Shown: positions 35,488 to 48,174, numbered from the stretch's first letter. The stretch: DNA of 64,000 bases from Massilibacteroides vaginae (GCF_900178525.1 NZ_FXDJ01000009.1:456263-520262); one strand, 5' to 3'. A program made the numbers and translations. Notes: generated by a model not told the origin, from the letters alone.

Positions 35488-38400
35488 TTATCTATCGATT
35501 TCCGCATCCACTTCGTTGAAATCAACAACAGTTCTACGGTTTGACATTATACGGTCGAATTCATCTTTAGCTCCAACAACTAATTTATCAAAGTCGCGCT
35601 GTCCGGTTCCGGCAGGAATCAAGTGACCACAGATCACGTTTTCCTTCAAACCTTCAAGACGGTCAACTTTTCCGTTAATTGCTGCTTCATTCAACACCTT
35701 AGTTGTTTCCTGGAAGGAAGCGGCAGACATAAAGCTGGTAGTCTGTAATGCGGCACGTGTAATACCTTGAAGTATCTGATTCGCTGTTGCAGGGATTGCA
35801 TCACGAACTTCTACCAGTTTAAGGTCACGACGTTTCAGCATACTGTTTTCATCTCTCAGTTTACGAGCGGTTACAATCTGTCCGGCTTGTAAAGTTTGAG
35901 AATCTCCGGCATCAAGAACCACTTTCTTACCCCAAACACGGTCGTTTTCTTCCATTACATCAAGTTTATCAACCACTTGTTGTTCAAGGAAGCGCGTATC
36001 TCCCGGATCTACAACTTCTACTTTACGCATCATCTGGCGAACGATTACTTCAAAGTGTTTGTCATTGATCTTCACACCTTGCAGACGGTAAACGTCTTGT
36101 ACTTCATTCACGATATATTCCTGCACAGCCGTAGGGCCTTTAATCGCAAGGATATCGGAAGGCGTAGTTGCTCCGTCAGACAGCGGCATACCGGCACGTA
36201 TATAGTCGTTTTCCTGAACAAGTAATTGTTTTGACAACGATACCATATATTTCTTCACTTCACCCAACTTAGAAGTAACGGTTACTTCACGGTTACCACG
36301 CTTAATCTTTCCAAAACCAACTTCACCGTCAATTTCAGAAACAACAGCAGGGTTAGAAGGGTTACGTGCTTCGAATAGCTCGGTAACACGCGGAAGACCT
36401 CCGGTGATGTCACCGGTTTTACCAATCGCACGAGGAATCTTCACTAAAACTTCTCCGGCTTTCACGCTATCTCCGTTTTCTTTAACAACGTGCGATCCGA
36501 GTGGCAATGAATAATTCTTCAGATAGCTTCCGCCCTCGTCTACAATGTGTACTTCCGGCGCTTTCGTCTTATCTTTTGACTCGATGATAATCTTTTCCTT
36601 CAATCCTGTAGTTTCATCACTTTCCACTTTGTAAGTTACGTTCTCAATTACATTTTCAAACTCAATCTTACCGGAAACTTCCGAAACAATAACAGCATTA
36701 AATGGGTCCCATTCAATAATAACGTCGCCTTTCTTTACATTGTCACCGCTCTTGAAATAAAGCTTAGAACCGTAAGGAATATTGTGCGTAAGAAGAACGA
36801 TCCTTGTGTTAGGATCAATAATTCTCATTTCCGCCAAACGGCTTACTACTACCTGACAAGGTTTTCCTGTCACGTCTGTAGATTCTACAGAACGTAGCTC
36901 ATCTATTTCAATGATACCGTCAAACTTAGAAGTAATATTATTCTCTGTAGCGATATTAGAAGCAATACCCCCAACGTGGAAAGTACGAAGTGTTAACTGT
37001 GTACCCGGTTCACCGATTGATTGCGCAGCGATAACACCTACAACCTCACCTCTCTGAACCATGCGTCCTGTTGCCAGATTACGTCCGTAACATTTCGCAC
37101 ATACACCTTTTTTAGACTCACATGTCAATACAGATCGTATTTCTACGCTTTCTATTGGTGAATCCTGTATTTTTTTCGCAGCGTCTTCTCTGATCTCTTC
37201 TCCAGCCTGTACAAGGATTTCTCCCGTTTGAGGATGTTGGATATCATGAACTGAAACACGTCCTAAAATACGTTCGTATAATGAAGCGATAACCTCTTCG
37301 TTATTCTTCAATTCAGTACAGATCAAACCGCGTAATGTACCACAGTCTTCTTCATTGATGATCACATCATGCGATACATCCACAAGACGACGAGTAAGGT
37401 AACCCGCATCAGCAGTTTTCAAAGCTGTATCCGCCAAACCTTTACGAGCACCGTGAGTAGAGATAAAATACTCAAGCACGGACAAACCTTCTTTAAAGTT
37501 TGAAAGAATTGGGTTTTCGATAATTTGACCACCATCAGAACCACTTTTCTGAGGTTTTGCCATCAAACCACGCATACCTGAAAGCTGACGAATCTGTTCT
37601 TTAGATCCACGAGCACCAGAGTCCATCATCATATAGACGGAGTTAAACCCGTCATTATCTTCAGTCAGCTGTTTCATCAAGATATTAGACAGCTTGCTAT
37701 TTACGTGCGTCCAGGTATCAATAATCTGGTTATAACGTTCGTTGAAGGTGATGAATCCCATGCTATAATTGCCCAGAATCTGCTCAACTTCGTCGTAACC
37801 TTCTTTCACCAACGCTTCTTTTTCTTCAGGAATTAAAACGTCGGCAAGATTAAATGACAGACCACCCTTGAAGGCCATCTGATAACCGAGGTTCTTAATA
37901 TCATCAAGGAACTGAGCCGTACGAGCAACACCACACGTTTTAATAACTAAACCAATGATGTCACGTAAAGACTTCTTTCCTAATATTTCATTTACATATC
38001 CTATTTCTTTCGGAACGAATTCGTTCACCATTACACGTCCAACAGAAGTTTCGCGCATAATTCTTACCAAGTTTCCGTTTTCGTCTATATCATCTACATA
38101 TACTTTAATCGGAGCATGGATAGCTACCTTTTTCTCATTATATGCGATAATAGCTTCTTCTTCTCCGTAGAAAACAAGACCTTCACCTAACGTATTCGGA
38201 CGTAGTTTTGTGATATAATACAACCCTAACACCATGTCCTGAGAAGGAACAGTAATAGGAGCACCATTCGCCGGATTCAAGATATTATGAGAAGCCAACA
38301 TCAACATTTGAGCTTCCAAAACAGCTTCGTTTCCTAAAGGAAGGTGTACCGCCATCTGGTCTCCGTCGAAGTCGGCATTAAAAGCCGTACAAGCAAGCGG

Positions 38401-39780
38401 GTGCAACTGAATAGCCTTACCTTCAATCAATTTAGGTTGGAATGCCTGTATACCTAAACGGTGCAATGTCGGAGCACGGTTCAGCAATACGGGGTGTCCT
38501 TTCATTACATATTCAAGGATATCCCATACAACAGGTTCTTTTCTATCAACAATCTTTTTCGCAGATTTAACTGTCTTAACGATTCCACGTTCGATCAGTT
38601 TACGAATAACGAAAGGTTTATATAATTCAGCCGCCATATTTTTAGGCAGACCGCATTCATGCATTTTCAGTTCAGGACCTACAACAATTACCGAACGGGC
38701 AGAATAGTCCACACGTTTACCAAGTAAGTTCTGACGGAAACGTCCTTGCTTACCCTTCAAACTGTCTGAAAGTGATTTCAATGGACGGTTAGCGTCTGTT
38801 TTAACAGCACTTGATTTACGCGAGTTATCAAACAGAGAGTCCACCGCTTCCTGAAGCATACGTTTTTCATTACGCAGAATAACTTCCGGAGCTTTAATAT
38901 CAATCAATCGTTTCAAACGGTTATTACGGATAATAACACGACGATACAAATCATTCAAGTCTGACGTAGCAAATCGACCACCATCCAACGGAACCAAAGG
39001 ACGTAATTCGGGCGGAATAACCGGAACAACTTTTACAATCATCCATTCAGGTCTGTTCCGTCCTTTAGAAGCACGGAAAGACTCAACCACCTGAAGACGT
39101 TTTAACGCTTCATTCTTACGTTGTTGAGAAGTATCAGTGCTTGCGCGGTGACGCAAGTCATAGGATAAAGCATCAAGATCAAGACGAGCCAACAGATCAT
39201 AAACTGCTTCTGCTCCAATCTTAGCGATAAATTTGTTAGGATCAGTATCTTCAAGCAATTGGTTTTCCTTTGGAAGAGAATCCAATACTTGCAGGTATTC
39301 TTCCTCTGATAACAGATCTAACTGCTCTACTGTGTCTACGCATCCTTTTTGAATGACAACATAACGCTCATAGTAAATAATCGAGTCGAGTTTCTTCGTA
39401 GGAACACCCAGTAGATAACCTATTTTATTCGGAAGAGAACGGAAATACCAGATATGTGCTACCGGAACAACCAAATGAATATGTCCCATACGTTCGCGAC
39501 GCACCTTTTTTTCCGTAACTTCTACCCCACAACGATCACAAACAATACCTTTATAACGTATACGTTTATACTTTCCGCAATGGCATTCGTAATCCTTAAT
39601 CGGACCAAAAATTCGTTCACAGAACAGACCATCACGTTCCGGTTTATAGGTACGGTAGTTTATCGTTTCAGGCTTCAAAACTTCACCGCTCGAGTTTTCC
39701 AGAATCTCCTCAGGAGAAGCCAACCCGATAGTAATTTTTGAAAAGCTACTCTTTATCTTATTTTCTTTTCTAAAAGCCAT
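35488..39780 (-). CDS. rpoC: DNA-directed RNA polymerase subunit beta'
   Basis: The 1430-residue beta' subunit has the catalytic loop [12 protein letters not shown] that holds the active-site Mg, the N-terminal zinc finger [23 protein letters not shown], and the C-terminal zinc-binding cluster [16 protein letters not shown]. The trigger-loop and bridge-helix segments ([22 protein letters not shown]) are normal. It follows rpoB by 68 bases on the minus strand. Its 3' end is now followed, 22 bases later, by an IS1182-type element whose end hairpin may act as terminator. The normal neighbour downstream, DUF3467, lies beyond that element. Confidence 0.98.
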   Translation of the reverse strand: MAFRKENKIKSSFSKITIGLASPEEILENSSGEVLKPETINYRTYKPERDGLFCERIFGPIKDYECHCGKYKRIRYKGIVCDRCGVEVTEKKVRRERMGHIHLVVPVAHIWYFRSLPNKIGYLLGVPTKKLDSIIYYERYVVIQKGCVDTVEQLDLLSEEEYLQVLDSLPKENQLLEDTDPNKFIAKIGAEAVYDLLARLDLDALSYDLRHRASTDTSQQRKNEALKRLQVVESFRASKGRNRPEWMIVKVVPVIPPELRPLVPLDGGRFATSDLNDLYRRVIIRNNRLKRLIDIKAPEVILRNEKRMLQEAVDSLFDNSRKSSAVKTDANRPLKSLSDSLKGKQGRFRQNLLGKRVDYSARSVIVVGPELKMHECGLPKNMAAELYKPFVIRKLIERGIVKTVKSAKKIVDRKEPVVWDILEYVMKGHPVLLNRAPTLHRLGIQAFQPKLIEGKAIQLHPLACTAFNADFDGDQMAVHLPLGNEAVLEAQMLMLASHNILNPANGAPITVPSQDMVLGLYYITKLRPNTLGEGLVFYGEEEAIIAYNEKKVAIHAPIKVYVDDIDENGNLVRIMRETSVGRVMVNEFVPKEIGYVNEILGKKSLRDIIGLVIKTCGVARTAQFLDDIKNLGYQMAFKGGLSFNLADVLIPEEKEALVKEGYDEVEQILGNYSMGFITFNERYNQIIDTWTHVNSKLSNILMKQLTEDNDGFNSVYMMMDSGARGSKEQIRQLSGMRGLMAKPQKSGSDGGQIIENPILSNFKEGLSVLEYFISTHGARKGLADTALKTADAGYLTRRLVDVSHDVIINEEDCGTLRGLICTELKNNEEVIASLYERILGRVSVHDIQHPQTGEILVQAGEEIREDAAKKIQDSPIESVEIRSVLTCESKKGVCAKCYGRNLATGRMVQRGEVVGVIAAQSIGEPGTQLTLRTFHVGGIASNIATENNITSKFDGIIEIDELRSVESTDVTGKPCQVVVSRLAEMRIIDPNTRIVLLTHNIPYGSKLYFKSGDNVKKGDVIIEWDPFNAVIVSEVSGKIEFENVIENVTYKVESDETTGLKEKIIIESKDKTKAPEVHIVDEGGSYLKNYSLPLGSHVVKENGDSVKAGEVLVKIPRAIGKTGDITGGLPRVTELFEARNPSNPAVVSEIDGEVGFGKIKRGNREVTVTSKLGEVKKYMVSLSKQLLVQENDYIRAGMPLSDGATTPSDILAIKGPTAVQEYIVNEVQDVYRLQGVKINDKHFEVIVRQMMRKVEVVDPGDTRFLEQQVVDKLDVMEENDRVWGKKVVLDAGDSQTLQAGQIVTARKLRDENSMLKRRDLKLVEVRDAIPATANQILQGITRAALQTTSFMSAASFQETTKVLNEAAINGKVDRLEGLKENVICGHLIPAGTGQRDFDKLVVGAKDEFDRIMSNRRTVVDFNEVDAEIDR

Positions 39781-39848
39781 ATGTATTATTTATATAAAGA
39801 GATATCGTTTGAAATTGAAGACACCATGTCTATTATATTCATATAGAA

Positions 39849-42800
39849 TTAATCTAAAGTAAAGCTTAAGCCAAGTCCTCTTAATTCATGTAGCAATACA
39901 TTTAAAGACTCAGGTATACCTGGCTGTGGCATAGGTTCACCTTTTACAATAGCTTCATAAGCTTTAGAACGTCCTACCACATCATCAGACTTGATAGTAA
40001 GAATTTCCTGCAGGATATGTGCGGCACCGAATGCTTCTAATGCCCAAACCTCCATTTCTCCGAAACGCTGACCACCAAACTGTGCTTTACCACCTAAAGG
40101 TTGTTGCGTAATCAAAGAATACGGACCAATAGAACGAGCATGCATTTTATCATCAACCATGTGTCCTAATTTCAGGAAGTAGGTAACACCTACAGTTGCA
40201 GGTTGATCAAAACGTTCGCCGGTTCCACCATCATAAAGATAAGTTTTACCATAACGTGGCACTCCTGCTTTATCCGTCCATTCATTCAAGTCGTCCAATG
40301 AAGCACCATCAAAAATCGGAGTTGCAAATTTAACATTTAATTCTTTACCGGCCCAACCAAGAACAGCTTCAAAAATTTGTCCAAGGTTCATACGAGAAGG
40401 TACACCAAGCGGGTTCAAACAAATGTCAACAGGAGTTCCGTCTTCCAAGAAAGGCATATCTTCCTGACGAACGATCTTCGAAACAATACCCTTGTTTCCA
40501 TGACGACCGGCCATCTTATCACCCACCTGTATCTTACGTTTCTTGGCAATATAAACTTTAGCCATCTGAACAATACCGGTTGGTAATTCATCCCCAATAG
40601 TCAGATCAAACTTCTTACGTCTAAGTTCAGCGTCTAACTCTTTGTTCTTTTTCAGATAATTAAGAATTACAAGCTTAATTAACTCATTCTTTTCAGAATC
40701 AGATGTCCAATTGCTAACTTGAACAGCATTGTAATCTAATTCCTCCAATGACTTACGCGAGAACTTAGCCCCTTTAGCAATTATATCAGTATTCAGATAA
40801 TCTTTAACACCTAAAGAGGTTTTACCACTTGTCAGAAGAAATATTTTTTCAACTAATTGGGCTTTTAATTCAGCCATTTTCATGTCGAAATCTTCATCCA
40901 ATTTTGGCAGAATAGCCTTATCTGTCAATCTTGATTTGCGTTTCTTTACAGCTTTGGAGAATAAGTTTGTTTCAATAACAACACCACGCAATGATGGAGT
41001 TGCTTTTAAAGAAGCATCTTTTACATCTCCTGCTTTGTCACCAAAGATCGCACGAAGCAACTTTTCTTCAGGTGAAGGATCCGATTCTCCTTTCGGAGTA
41101 ATCTTTCCAATAAGAATATCTCCCGGTTCAATCCGAGCACCTACTCTTACAATTCCACGCTCATCCAAATCTTTCGTAGCCTCTTCGCTAACGTTAGGAA
41201 TATCAGAAGTCAATTCTTCCATCCCTCGTTTAGTTTCGCGCACTTCCAGAATATATTCATCAACATGAACCGAGGTAAAGAAATCATCTCTTACCATACG
41301 TTCATTCAACACAATAGCATCCTCATAGTTATATCCCTTCCAAGGCATATAAGCAACCTTCACATTACGTCCAAGTGCTAATTCCCCTTTTTCGGTAGAA
41401 TAACCTTCGGTCAAAATTTGTCCCGGAACAACACGTTGCCCACGATAACAAATAGGACGTAAGTCAACCGTTGTACTTTGGTTTGTTTTACGCCATTTCG
41501 GGATATTATATGTAATAACCGCATCTTCGAAGCTTACAAACTCTTCATTTTCTGTACGGTCATATTTAATCTTAATACATGTAGCATCAACAAATACCAC
41601 CTCACCATGTTGCTCAGCAACAATTTGAGTACGCGAGTCTTTCGCAACCTGCCCCTCAATACCAGTTCCCACAATAGGAGAATCGGTCTGAATCAATGGC
41701 ACTGCCTGGCGCATCATGTTAGATCCCATCAACGCACGGTTAGCATCATCATGCTCCAAGAACGGAATAAGAGAAGCAGCGATAGAAGCGATCTGCGTAG
41801 GCGATACGTCCATCATATCAACTTCAGAAGGAGAAACCACAGGGAAGTCAGCCTCAAAACGAGATTTGATACGATCGCGAACGAAGCGTCCGTTATCGTC
41901 CAACAAGGCATTACCTTGTGCAATTGTCAATTCCTCTTCTTCCTCCGCTGTCATATATTGCAAACCTTCTTCCGAAAAGTCAACACGACCCTCTTTCACA
42001 CTACGATAAGGCGTAGAAATAAAACCAAGATCGTTGATCTTCGCATATACACAAAGCGAAGAGATCAAACCAATGTTTGGTCCTTCCGGAGTTTCAATCG
42101 GACATAAACGACCATAATGCGTATAGTGAACGTCACGAACCTCAAATCCGGCACGTTCTCTTGATAAACCACCCGGTCCAAGTGCAGACAAACGACGTTT
42201 GTGTGTAATTTCCGCAAGAGGATTCGTCTGGTCCATAAACTGAGACAAGGCATTCGTTCCAAAGAATGAATTAACAACAGAAGAAATAGTCTTTGCGTTA
42301 ATCAAATCAATCGGAGTAAACACCTCATTATCTCGAACATTCATACGTTCTCTTACCGTACGAGACATACGAGCCAAACCAATACCAAATTGATTATATA
42401 ACTGCTCACCTACTGTACGTACACGACGATTGCTCAAGTGGTCGATATCATCAACATTCGCTTTTGAATTAATCAATTCAATCAAATATTTGATGATCTC
42501 GATAATATCTTCTTTAGTTAAAACCTTAGTATCATCACTGGTGGTCAAGCCCAGTTTTTTATTGATACGATAACGACCTACTTCTCCAAGATCATAACGT
42601 TTTTCAGAGAAGAACAGATTCGTTATTACCTCACGAGCACTTGCTTCATCAGCAGGTTCAGCGTTTCTCAGCTGTCTGTAGATATACAAAACAGCCTCTT
42701 TCTCCGAGTTACTCGGATCTTTTTGCAAAGTATTATAGATGATCGCGAAATCAGATAAATTCTGATCCTCTCTATGTAACAAAACATTCTGAGTGCCGGA

Positions 42801-43661
42801 TTCAATAATAGCTTCAATATTATCATTATCCAAAACCGACTCACGATCAATAATTACATCATTACGTTCAATAGAAACTACTTCACCAGTATCTTCATCA
42901 ACGAAATCTTCAACCCATGTTTTCAAAACACGCGCTGCCAACTTACGACCGATAAGTTTTTTCAGATTGGTTTTATTAACCTTAACCTCTTCCGCAAGAT
43001 TAAATATTTCAAGAATGTCTTTATCACTCTCAAAGCCGATAGCTCTCAAAAGAGTCGTTACCGGTAATTTCTTTTTACGGTCGATATAAGCATACATGAC
43101 ATTATTAATATCAGTAGCAAATTCGATCCATGATCCTTTAAACGGAATAATACGTGCTGAATACAATTTTGTACCGTTGGCATGTATACTTTGTCCAAAG
43201 AACACACCCGGCGAACGATGTAATTGAGATACGACAACACGTTCAGCACCATTTATCACAAAGGTACCTCTGGAAGTCATATACGGGATAGGCCCCAGGT
43301 ATACGTCCTGAATTACGGTATCAAAGTCTTCGTGATCGGGATCAGTACAATACAGTTTTAATTTCGCTTTTAACGGAACACTATAAGTAAGCCCGCGAGC
43401 AATACACTCATCAATTGAATAGCGGGGCGGATCAATATAATAATCCAGGAATTCCAGTACAAAATTATTTCTCGTATCTGCTATAGGAAAATTCTCAGCA
43501 AATACCTTATACAAACCCTCCTTTTTTCTTTTTTCCGAGGGAGTGTCAAGTTGAAGAAAGTCTTGGAATGACTTCAATTGTACTTCGAGGAAGTCTGGAT
43601 AAGGAAGGGAGTTCTTTATCGAAGCAAAATTAACTCTTTGGTTTTCAGCTGTTGAAGACAT
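39849..43661 (-). CDS. rpoB: DNA-directed RNA polymerase subunit beta
   Basis: The 1270-residue beta subunit is intact. The rifampicin pocket region reads [34 protein letters not shown], with the Asp, His and Ser positions where resistance arises unaltered as far as can be judged. The C-terminal segment ends in [33 protein letters not shown], the usual beta-beta' contact. It is separated from rplL by 107 bases that contain a hairpin with a U-run on the minus strand, a likely attenuator. The start gives [17 protein letters not shown], the usual Bacteroidetes N-terminus. Confidence 0.98.
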   Translation of the reverse strand: MSSTAENQRVNFASIKNSLPYPDFLEVQLKSFQDFLQLDTPSEKRKKEGLYKVFAENFPIADTRNNFVLEFLDYYIDPPRYSIDECIARGLTYSVPLKAKLKLYCTDPDHEDFDTVIQDVYLGPIPYMTSRGTFVINGAERVVVSQLHRSPGVFFGQSIHANGTKLYSARIIPFKGSWIEFATDINNVMYAYIDRKKKLPVTTLLRAIGFESDKDILEIFNLAEEVKVNKTNLKKLIGRKLAARVLKTWVEDFVDEDTGEVVSIERNDVIIDRESVLDNDNIEAIIESGTQNVLLHREDQNLSDFAIIYNTLQKDPSNSEKEAVLYIYRQLRNAEPADEASAREVITNLFFSEKRYDLGEVGRYRINKKLGLTTSDDTKVLTKEDIIEIIKYLIELINSKANVDDIDHLSNRRVRTVGEQLYNQFGIGLARMSRTVRERMNVRDNEVFTPIDLINAKTISSVVNSFFGTNALSQFMDQTNPLAEITHKRRLSALGPGGLSRERAGFEVRDVHYTHYGRLCPIETPEGPNIGLISSLCVYAKINDLGFISTPYRSVKEGRVDFSEEGLQYMTAEEEEELTIAQGNALLDDNGRFVRDRIKSRFEADFPVVSPSEVDMMDVSPTQIASIAASLIPFLEHDDANRALMGSNMMRQAVPLIQTDSPIVGTGIEGQVAKDSRTQIVAEQHGEVVFVDATCIKIKYDRTENEEFVSFEDAVITYNIPKWRKTNQSTTVDLRPICYRGQRVVPGQILTEGYSTEKGELALGRNVKVAYMPWKGYNYEDAIVLNERMVRDDFFTSVHVDEYILEVRETKRGMEELTSDIPNVSEEATKDLDERGIVRVGARIEPGDILIGKITPKGESDPSPEEKLLRAIFGDKAGDVKDASLKATPSLRGVVIETNLFSKAVKKRKSRLTDKAILPKLDEDFDMKMAELKAQLVEKIFLLTSGKTSLGVKDYLNTDIIAKGAKFSRKSLEELDYNAVQVSNWTSDSEKNELIKLVILNYLKKNKELDAELRRKKFDLTIGDELPTGIVQMAKVYIAKKRKIQVGDKMAGRHGNKGIVSKIVRQEDMPFLEDGTPVDICLNPLGVPSRMNLGQIFEAVLGWAGKELNVKFATPIFDGASLDDLNEWTDKAGVPRYGKTYLYDGGTGERFDQPATVGVTYFLKLGHMVDDKMHARSIGPYSLITQQPLGGKAQFGGQRFGEMEVWALEAFGAAHILQEILTIKSDDVVGRSKAYEAIVKGEPMPQPGIPESLNVLLHELRGLGLSFTLD

Positions 43662-43701
43662 CTATTAAGGAATTTATTGAACTTAATGAAATTATAGACA
43701 C

Positions 43702-43740
43702 AAAAAGGTTAAGAATCCCCTTTCAAGAAGATTCTTAACC
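43702..43740 (-). terminator. Attenuator-like hairpin between rplL and rpoB
   Basis: GGTTAAGAATC at 43707-43717 is a perfect complement of GATTCTTAACC at 43730-43740; on the minus strand T5G follows. It probably lowers rpoBC expression relative to rplL, as the rplL-rpoB attenuator does in E. coli. A second small hairpin (CCTGG-TAA-CCAGG) lies just upstream at 43747-43759. Confidence 0.75.
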
Positions 43741-43768
43741 AAATCACCTGGTAACCAGGCTATAAGAC

Positions 43769-44143
43769 TTATTTAAGCTCAACTTCAGCGCCAGCTTCTT
43801 CTAAGCTCTTTTTCAATCCTTCTGCATCTGCCTTAGCAATACCTTCTTTGATATTACTTGGAGCACCATCAACTAAATCTTTAGCTTCTTTCAAACCAAG
43901 ACCTGTTAATTCTTTTACTAACTTAACAATAGCCAATTTGTTAGCTCCAGGAGCTTTTAAAACAACATCAAAAGATGTTTTTTCTTCTTCAGCAGCAGCA
44001 CCAGCAGCAGCAGGACCAGCAACAGCAACAGCTGCAGCAGCAGGTTCAATACCATATTCTTCTTTAAGGATAGTTGCTAATTCGCTAACTTCTTTTACAG
44101 TTAAGTTTACTAATTGTTCAGCAAAAGCTTTTAAATCTGCCAT
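43769..44143 (-). CDS. rplL: 50S ribosomal protein L7/L12
   Basis: The 124-residue acidic stalk protein recruits translation factors. The N-terminal dimerisation helix ([25 protein letters not shown]) is followed by an Ala-rich hinge ([21 protein letters not shown]) and the C-terminal domain with [41 protein letters not shown]. It forms the L10-L12 pair with rplJ, 34 bases upstream, and precedes rpoB. The usual stoichiometry (four or six copies per ribosome) fits with an attenuator before rpoB. Confidence 0.98.
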   Translation of the reverse strand: MADLKAFAEQLVNLTVKEVSELATILKEEYGIEPAAAAVAVAGPAAAGAAAEEEKTSFDVVLKAPGANKLAIVKLVKELTGLGLKEAKDLVDGAPSNIKEGIAKADAEGLKKSLEEAGAEVELK

Positions 44144-44177
44144 TTTTGTATGATTTAATTGATTATTTTTCTTTTAA

Positions 44178-44705
44178 TTATTTTCTTTCAGCAAGAGTAG
44201 TTAACACTCCGTGAATAGTTTGTCCTGATGATTGAAGTGCAGAAACAACGTTCTTTGCAGGAGATTGCAACAAAGCAATAACATCAGCAAGAAGTTCGTT
44301 TTTACTCTTGATATCAACTAAGGCACTTAAGTTTTCTGCTCCTACATAAAAACTTTCCTGTACATAAGCAGCTTTCAACTGAGGTTTTCCCTCCCCTTTA
44401 GTATCCTTTGTGAAATCTTTAATCAATCTGGCAGGTACATTAGCCGTATGTGATAACATAACAGCGGTATTACCCTTTAAAGCGGTGTATAAAGGAGAAA
44501 AATCCGATTCAAGATTCTCCAACGCTTTCTTTAGCAAACTGTTTTTTACAACAACCAGCTTAACTTCTCGTTTGAAACACTCTCTTCTTAATGCACTTGT
44601 TTTTTCTGCATTCAGCGCTTCTATATCTGTTAAATAGAAGTTCGGGTATTCCTGTACGATAGTTGTCAATTGCTCTATAACAGCGACTTTATCTTCCTTT
44701 CTCAT
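44178..44705 (-). CDS. rplJ: 50S ribosomal protein L10
   Basis: The 175-residue protein anchors L7/L12 dimers to 23S rRNA. The start MRKEDKVAVIEQLTTIVQEYPNFYLTDIE and the KREVKLVVVKNSLLKKALE segment are typical. It is located between rplA and rplL as in most bacteria. In E. coli the L10-L12 complex represses its own mRNA; no comparable leader was tested here. Confidence 0.97.
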   Translation of the reverse strand: MRKEDKVAVIEQLTTIVQEYPNFYLTDIEALNAEKTSALRRECFKREVKLVVVKNSLLKKALENLESDFSPLYTALKGNTAVMLSHTANVPARLIKDFTKDTKGEGKPQLKAAYVQESFYVGAENLSALVDIKSKNELLADVIALLQSPAKNVVSALQSSGQTIHGVLTTLAERK

Positions 44706-44720
44706 CGTCCAATTCGTTTA

Positions 44721-45419
44721 TTAATTTTCTTCAACTGATTTCGGGTCAATTTTAATACCCGCACTCATTGTACTAGAAAGATAAATGCTCTTTATGTACA
44801 CCCCTTTAGCAGCAGTTGGTTTCAACTTGATCAAAGTAGAAATAAACTCTTTAGCATTATCACGAATCTTCTCAGCATCAAAAGACACTTTTCCGACAGA
44901 CGTATGAACAATACCAGTTTTATCTACTTTAAAGTCGATTTTACCTTGCTTAACTTCTTTAATCGCATTACCAATCTCATTAGTAACAGTACCGCTCTTT
45001 GGATTTGGCATTAAACCACGAGGACCTAACACACGACCCAAAGCACCGATCTTACCCATGATAGAAGGCATAGTGATTATTACATCAATATCAGTCCAAC
45101 CACCTTTAATCTTATTAATGTATTCATCTAATCCGACAAAATCAGCTCCTGCTTCCTGAGCTTCAGCTTCTTTATCCGGAGTACATAATGCGAGAACCCG
45201 AACCTGCTTACCGGTTCCATGAGGTAGAGAAACAACGCCTCTCACCATTTGGTTTGCTTTACGTGGATCGACGCCTAAACGAACATCTACATCAACAGAC
45301 GCATCAAACTTAGTAGTAGTAATTTCTTTTACTAAAGCAGACGCTTCTTTCAATGTATATGATTTCCCAGCTTCAATCTTGCCTAAAGCCAACTTTTGAT
45401 TTTTTGTAAGTTTACCCAT
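44721..45419 (-). CDS. rplA: 50S ribosomal protein L1
   Basis: The 232-residue protein forms the L1 stalk that handles exiting tRNA and in many bacteria represses the rplKA mRNA. The family signatures are [29 protein letters not shown] and [19 protein letters not shown]. It follows rplK by 15 bases and precedes rplJ by 15 bases in the same operon. Length is normal. Confidence 0.98.
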   Translation of the reverse strand: MGKLTKNQKLALGKIEAGKSYTLKEASALVKEITTTKFDASVDVDVRLGVDPRKANQMVRGVVSLPHGTGKQVRVLALCTPDKEAEAQEAGADFVGLDEYINKIKGGWTDIDVIITMPSIMGKIGALGRVLGPRGLMPNPKSGTVTNEIGNAIKEVKQGKIDFKVDKTGIVHTSVGKVSFDAEKIRDNAKEFISTLIKLKPTAAKGVYIKSIYLSSTMSAGIKIDPKSVEEN

Positions 45420-45434
45420 CTCAATTGAAGTTTA

Positions 45435-45878
45435 TTAATTAATTTCCGGGAATGTCCCTTTAACCGTAATACCCATACTTCTTGCAGTACCTGCAACCAT
45501 TTTCATAGCAGAGTCCAACGTGAAACAATTCAGATCGACAATCTTGTCTTCTGCGATAGCCTTCACCTGATCCCAGGTAATTTCCGCAATTTTCTTACGG
45601 TTTGGCTCAGCAGAACCACCTTTCTGTTTTGATGCTTCCAATAATTGGATAGCTACAGGAGGAGTTTTAACGACAAAATCAAATGTCTTATCTGCGAAGT
45701 AAGTGATTACCACAGGCAACACTTTACCAGCTTTTTCCTGGGTTCTGGCATTAAATTGCTTGCAGAACTCCATGATGTTAATACCCTTCGAACCTAACGC
45801 AGGTCCTACGGGAGGAGAAGGATTCGCTGCCCCTCCTTTAATCTGCAATTTAATTTGTCCAGCAACTTCTTTAGCCAT
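45435..45878 (-). CDS. rplK: 50S ribosomal protein L11
   Basis: The 147-residue protein is part of the GTPase-associated centre and the thiostrepton site. It contains [36 protein letters not shown] and the C-terminal [21 protein letters not shown]. It lies between nusG and rplA on the minus strand. Length and both domains are normal. Confidence 0.98.
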   Translation of the reverse strand: MAKEVAGQIKLQIKGGAANPSPPVGPALGSKGINIMEFCKQFNARTQEKAGKVLPVVITYFADKTFDFVVKTPPVAIQLLEASKQKGGSAEPNRKKIAEITWDQVKAIAEDKIVDLNCFTLDSAMKMVAGTARSMGITVKGTFPEIN

Positions 45879-45943
45879 TTTTCTAAAATTTAGATATATA
45901 TAACTATCAAAAACGAAAGATCATTTTCTTCGTAACAAGAAAA

Positions 45944-46486
45944 CTACTCTTTCTCTACTTGCATATAACCCAACTCAAGCGGAGTTTTTCTTCCGAAAAT
46001 CTTAACCATTACCTTGAGTTTTTTCTTGTCGGTATTTACCTCTTCAATTACGCCACTGAAACCATTAAACGGTCCAAATGTAACTTTTACGTTTTCACCA
46101 ACATAATATTGAACGTCCAGCACTTCCTGTTGCTCTTGCAACTCATCTACCGTACCTAAAATACGGCTGACCTCAGAAGGGCGAAGAGGAACAGGATTAT
46201 CCGATCCTCCTAAAAATCCAATCACGTTAGGAATACTTCTTAACTGATGAGCTACTTCACCTACCAAAGCAGCTTCCACAAGTACATAACCCGGCAAATA
46301 GGCTCTTTCTTTCATCACCTTTTTACCATTACGAATTGTGAATGTTTTTTCGGTAGGAATCAATACCTGAGATACATATTCTCCTAAGTCTGTATTTTTC
46401 AATTCAGCTTCCAGATATTCTCTTACCTTGTTCTCTTTTCCGCTTATAGCGCGAAGAACATAAAATTTTTTCTGAATGTCAGACAT
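45944..46486 (-). CDS. nusG: Transcription termination/antitermination factor NusG
   Basis: The 180-residue protein has an N-terminal NGN domain (KFYVLRAISGKENKVREYLEAELK, LPGYVLVEA, VIGFLGG) that binds RNA polymerase, and a C-terminal KOW domain (VGENVKVTFGPFNGFSGVIEEVN) that contacts Rho or ribosomal S10. It begins 12 bases after secE, the classical secE-nusG pair. It lies at the head of the ribosomal protein and RNA polymerase gene run. Confidence 0.97.
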   Translation of the reverse strand: MSDIQKKFYVLRAISGKENKVREYLEAELKNTDLGEYVSQVLIPTEKTFTIRNGKKVMKERAYLPGYVLVEAALVGEVAHQLRSIPNVIGFLGGSDNPVPLRPSEVSRILGTVDELQEQQEVLDVQYYVGENVKVTFGPFNGFSGVIEEVNTDKKKLKVMVKIFGRKTPLELGYMQVEKE

Positions 46487-46498
46487 TACAAATACAAA

Positions 46499-46693
46499 TT
46501 AAAGGATATTCTCATAGAAGAAACGTAACAACCCTTCAAAACCTAGGTCTATAACAAAAATCAGCGCAGCTATTATTAGGGAAGCAAACAATACAATGAC
46601 AGCGCTGTTAGACAGTTCGATTCTGTTGGGCCAAGAAACTTTATAAACAAGCTCGTTATAAGATTCTTTGATATATGCAATTACTTTTTTCAT
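46499..46693 (-). CDS. secE: Preprotein translocase subunit SecE
   Basis: The 64-residue protein has the amphipathic N-terminal helix (KVIAYIKESYNELVYKVSWPNRIEL, with the conserved VSWP) and one membrane span (AVIVLFASLIIAALIFVIDLG), the minimal SecE of the SecYEG channel. The frame is open up to 46768, but that part is the tRNA-Trp gene, so MKKVIAYIKES at 46693 is the start. It follows tRNA-Trp by 17 bases and precedes nusG. Confidence 0.95.
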   Translation of the reverse strand: MKKVIAYIKESYNELVYKVSWPNRIELSNSAVIVLFASLIIAALIFVIDLGFEGLLRFFYENIL

Positions 46694-46710
46694 CAATCTA
46701 TAGATTTTTG

Positions 46711-46783
46711 CACGGAAGGAGAGGCTCGAACTCCCGACACCTGGTTTTGGAGACCAGTGCTCTACCAACTGAGCTACTTCCGT
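46711..46783 (-). tRNA. tRNA-Trp (CCA)
   Basis: A 73-base cloverleaf on the minus strand: acceptor ACGGAAG pairs with CTTCCGT, D-arm GCTCAGTTGGTAGAGC, anticodon stem-loop CTGGTCTCCAAAACCAG with anticodon CCA, and T-arm with GTTCGAGCC. CCA is not encoded. It lies between tuf and secE, as in many bacteria. Confidence 0.97.
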
Positions 46784-46829
46784 AAATAGCCAGCCCCTAA
46801 AAGGAACCGGCTACTATATAATTTAAGAA

Positions 46830-48017
46830 TTAGTCAATTAATTCTGTAATCTGTCCTGCACCTACTGTACGTCCACCTTCACGAATTGCGAAACGAAGAC
46901 CTACGTTACATGCTACCGGGTAGATAAGTTCTACAGTAATTGTTACGTTATCACCTGGCATAACCATTTCAGTTCCTTCAGGAAGAGTGATTTCACCTGT
47001 AACGTCCAATGTACGGATATAGAACTGAGGACGGTATTTCTGGTGGAAAGGAGTGTGACGACCACCTTCTTCTTTCTTCAGAATATACACCTCTGCTTTA
47101 AAGCGAGAGTGAGGTTTAACCTGTCCTGGGTGGCAAATAACCATACCACGTTTGATTTCGTCTTTATCGATACCACGAAGTAACAAACCAACGTTGTCAC
47201 CAGCCTGACCATCATCAAGAAGCTTACGGAACATTTCAACACCTGTAACAACAGATTTTTTTCCTTCAGAACCAAGACCGATAATCTGAACTTCTTCACC
47301 AACTTTGATCTTACCTGTTTCGATACGACCTGTAGCTACAGTACCACGACCTGTGATTGAGAACACGTCTTCAACCGGCATAAGGAATGGTTTGTCAACT
47401 TCACGTGGAGGCAGAGGAATCCAAGTATCACAAGCTTCCATAAGCTCCATGATTTTATCTTCCCATATTTCTTCACCGTTCAATCCACCAAGAGCAGATC
47501 CACGGATAACAGGCGTGTTATCACCGTCGAAATTATAGAATGAAAGAAGTTCTCTCATTTCCATTTCAACAAGATCTAACATTTCTTCATCATCAACACT
47601 ATCACATTTGTTCATGAAAACAACCAATCTAGGCACGTTTACCTGACGAGCCAAAAGGATGTGTTCACGAGTTTGAGGCATAGGTCCATCAGTTGCAGCA
47701 ACCACAATAATAGCGCCGTCCATTTGAGCAGCACCAGTTACCATGTTCTTCACATAGTCGGCGTGACCCGGACAGTCAACGTGAGCATAGTGACGATTTG
47801 CAGTCTGATACTCTACGTGAGAAGTGTTAATAGTAATACCTCTTTCTTTTTCTTCTGGAGCGTTGTCGATAGAATCGAATGAACGCAATTCAGAAAGACC
47901 TCTCTTTGCCAATACAGTTGTAATAGCAGCGGTCAAAGTCGTTTTACCGTGGTCAACGTGGCCAATTGTACCAATGTTAACGTGGGGTTTCGATCTGTCA
48001 AAATGTTCTTTTGCCAT
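46830..48017 (-). CDS. tuf: Elongation factor Tu
   Basis: The 395-residue GTPase delivers aminoacyl-tRNA to the ribosome. G1 GHVDHGKT, G3 [12 protein letters not shown] and G4 NKCD are intact, and the C-terminal domain ends [23 protein letters not shown]. It lies between two tRNA genes and upstream of secE, and is probably processed from a polycistronic tRNA-tuf transcript. The tRNA-Thr, -Tyr, -Gly, -Thr order before it is the same as thrU-tyrU-glyT-thrT-tufB of E. coli. Confidence 0.98.
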   Translation of the reverse strand: MAKEHFDRSKPHVNIGTIGHVDHGKTTLTAAITTVLAKRGLSELRSFDSIDNAPEEKERGITINTSHVEYQTANRHYAHVDCPGHADYVKNMVTGAAQMDGAIIVVAATDGPMPQTREHILLARQVNVPRLVVFMNKCDSVDDEEMLDLVEMEMRELLSFYNFDGDNTPVIRGSALGGLNGEEIWEDKIMELMEACDTWIPLPPREVDKPFLMPVEDVFSITGRGTVATGRIETGKIKVGEEVQIIGLGSEGKKSVVTGVEMFRKLLDDGQAGDNVGLLLRGIDKDEIKRGMVICHPGQVKPHSRFKAEVYILKKEEGGRHTPFHQKYRPQFYIRTLDVTGEITLPEGTEMVMPGDNVTITVELIYPVACNVGLRFAIREGGRTVGAGQITELID

Positions 48018-48096
48018 AACTTAAAATTGTTCTTATTTGATTAATGATCATGTTCTTATCAACATCACATTCTATAAATGTTTCCAAATGTATCAG

Positions 48097-48168
<72 letters not shown>

Positions 48169-48174
48169 AAAAAG

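Noticed and set aside
41478-42107. 209-codon plus-strand frame within rpoB
   Set aside because: Shadow of rpoB; its residues follow the reverse of beta-subunit codons and no family is recognisable.
43848-44153. 101-codon frame antisense to rplL
   Set aside because: It mirrors the Ala-rich hinge of L7/L12; no start signal or family.
46694-46768. N-terminal extension of SecE
   Set aside because: The extra codons are the tRNA-Trp gene read on the same strand; SecE starts at MKKVIAYIKES.
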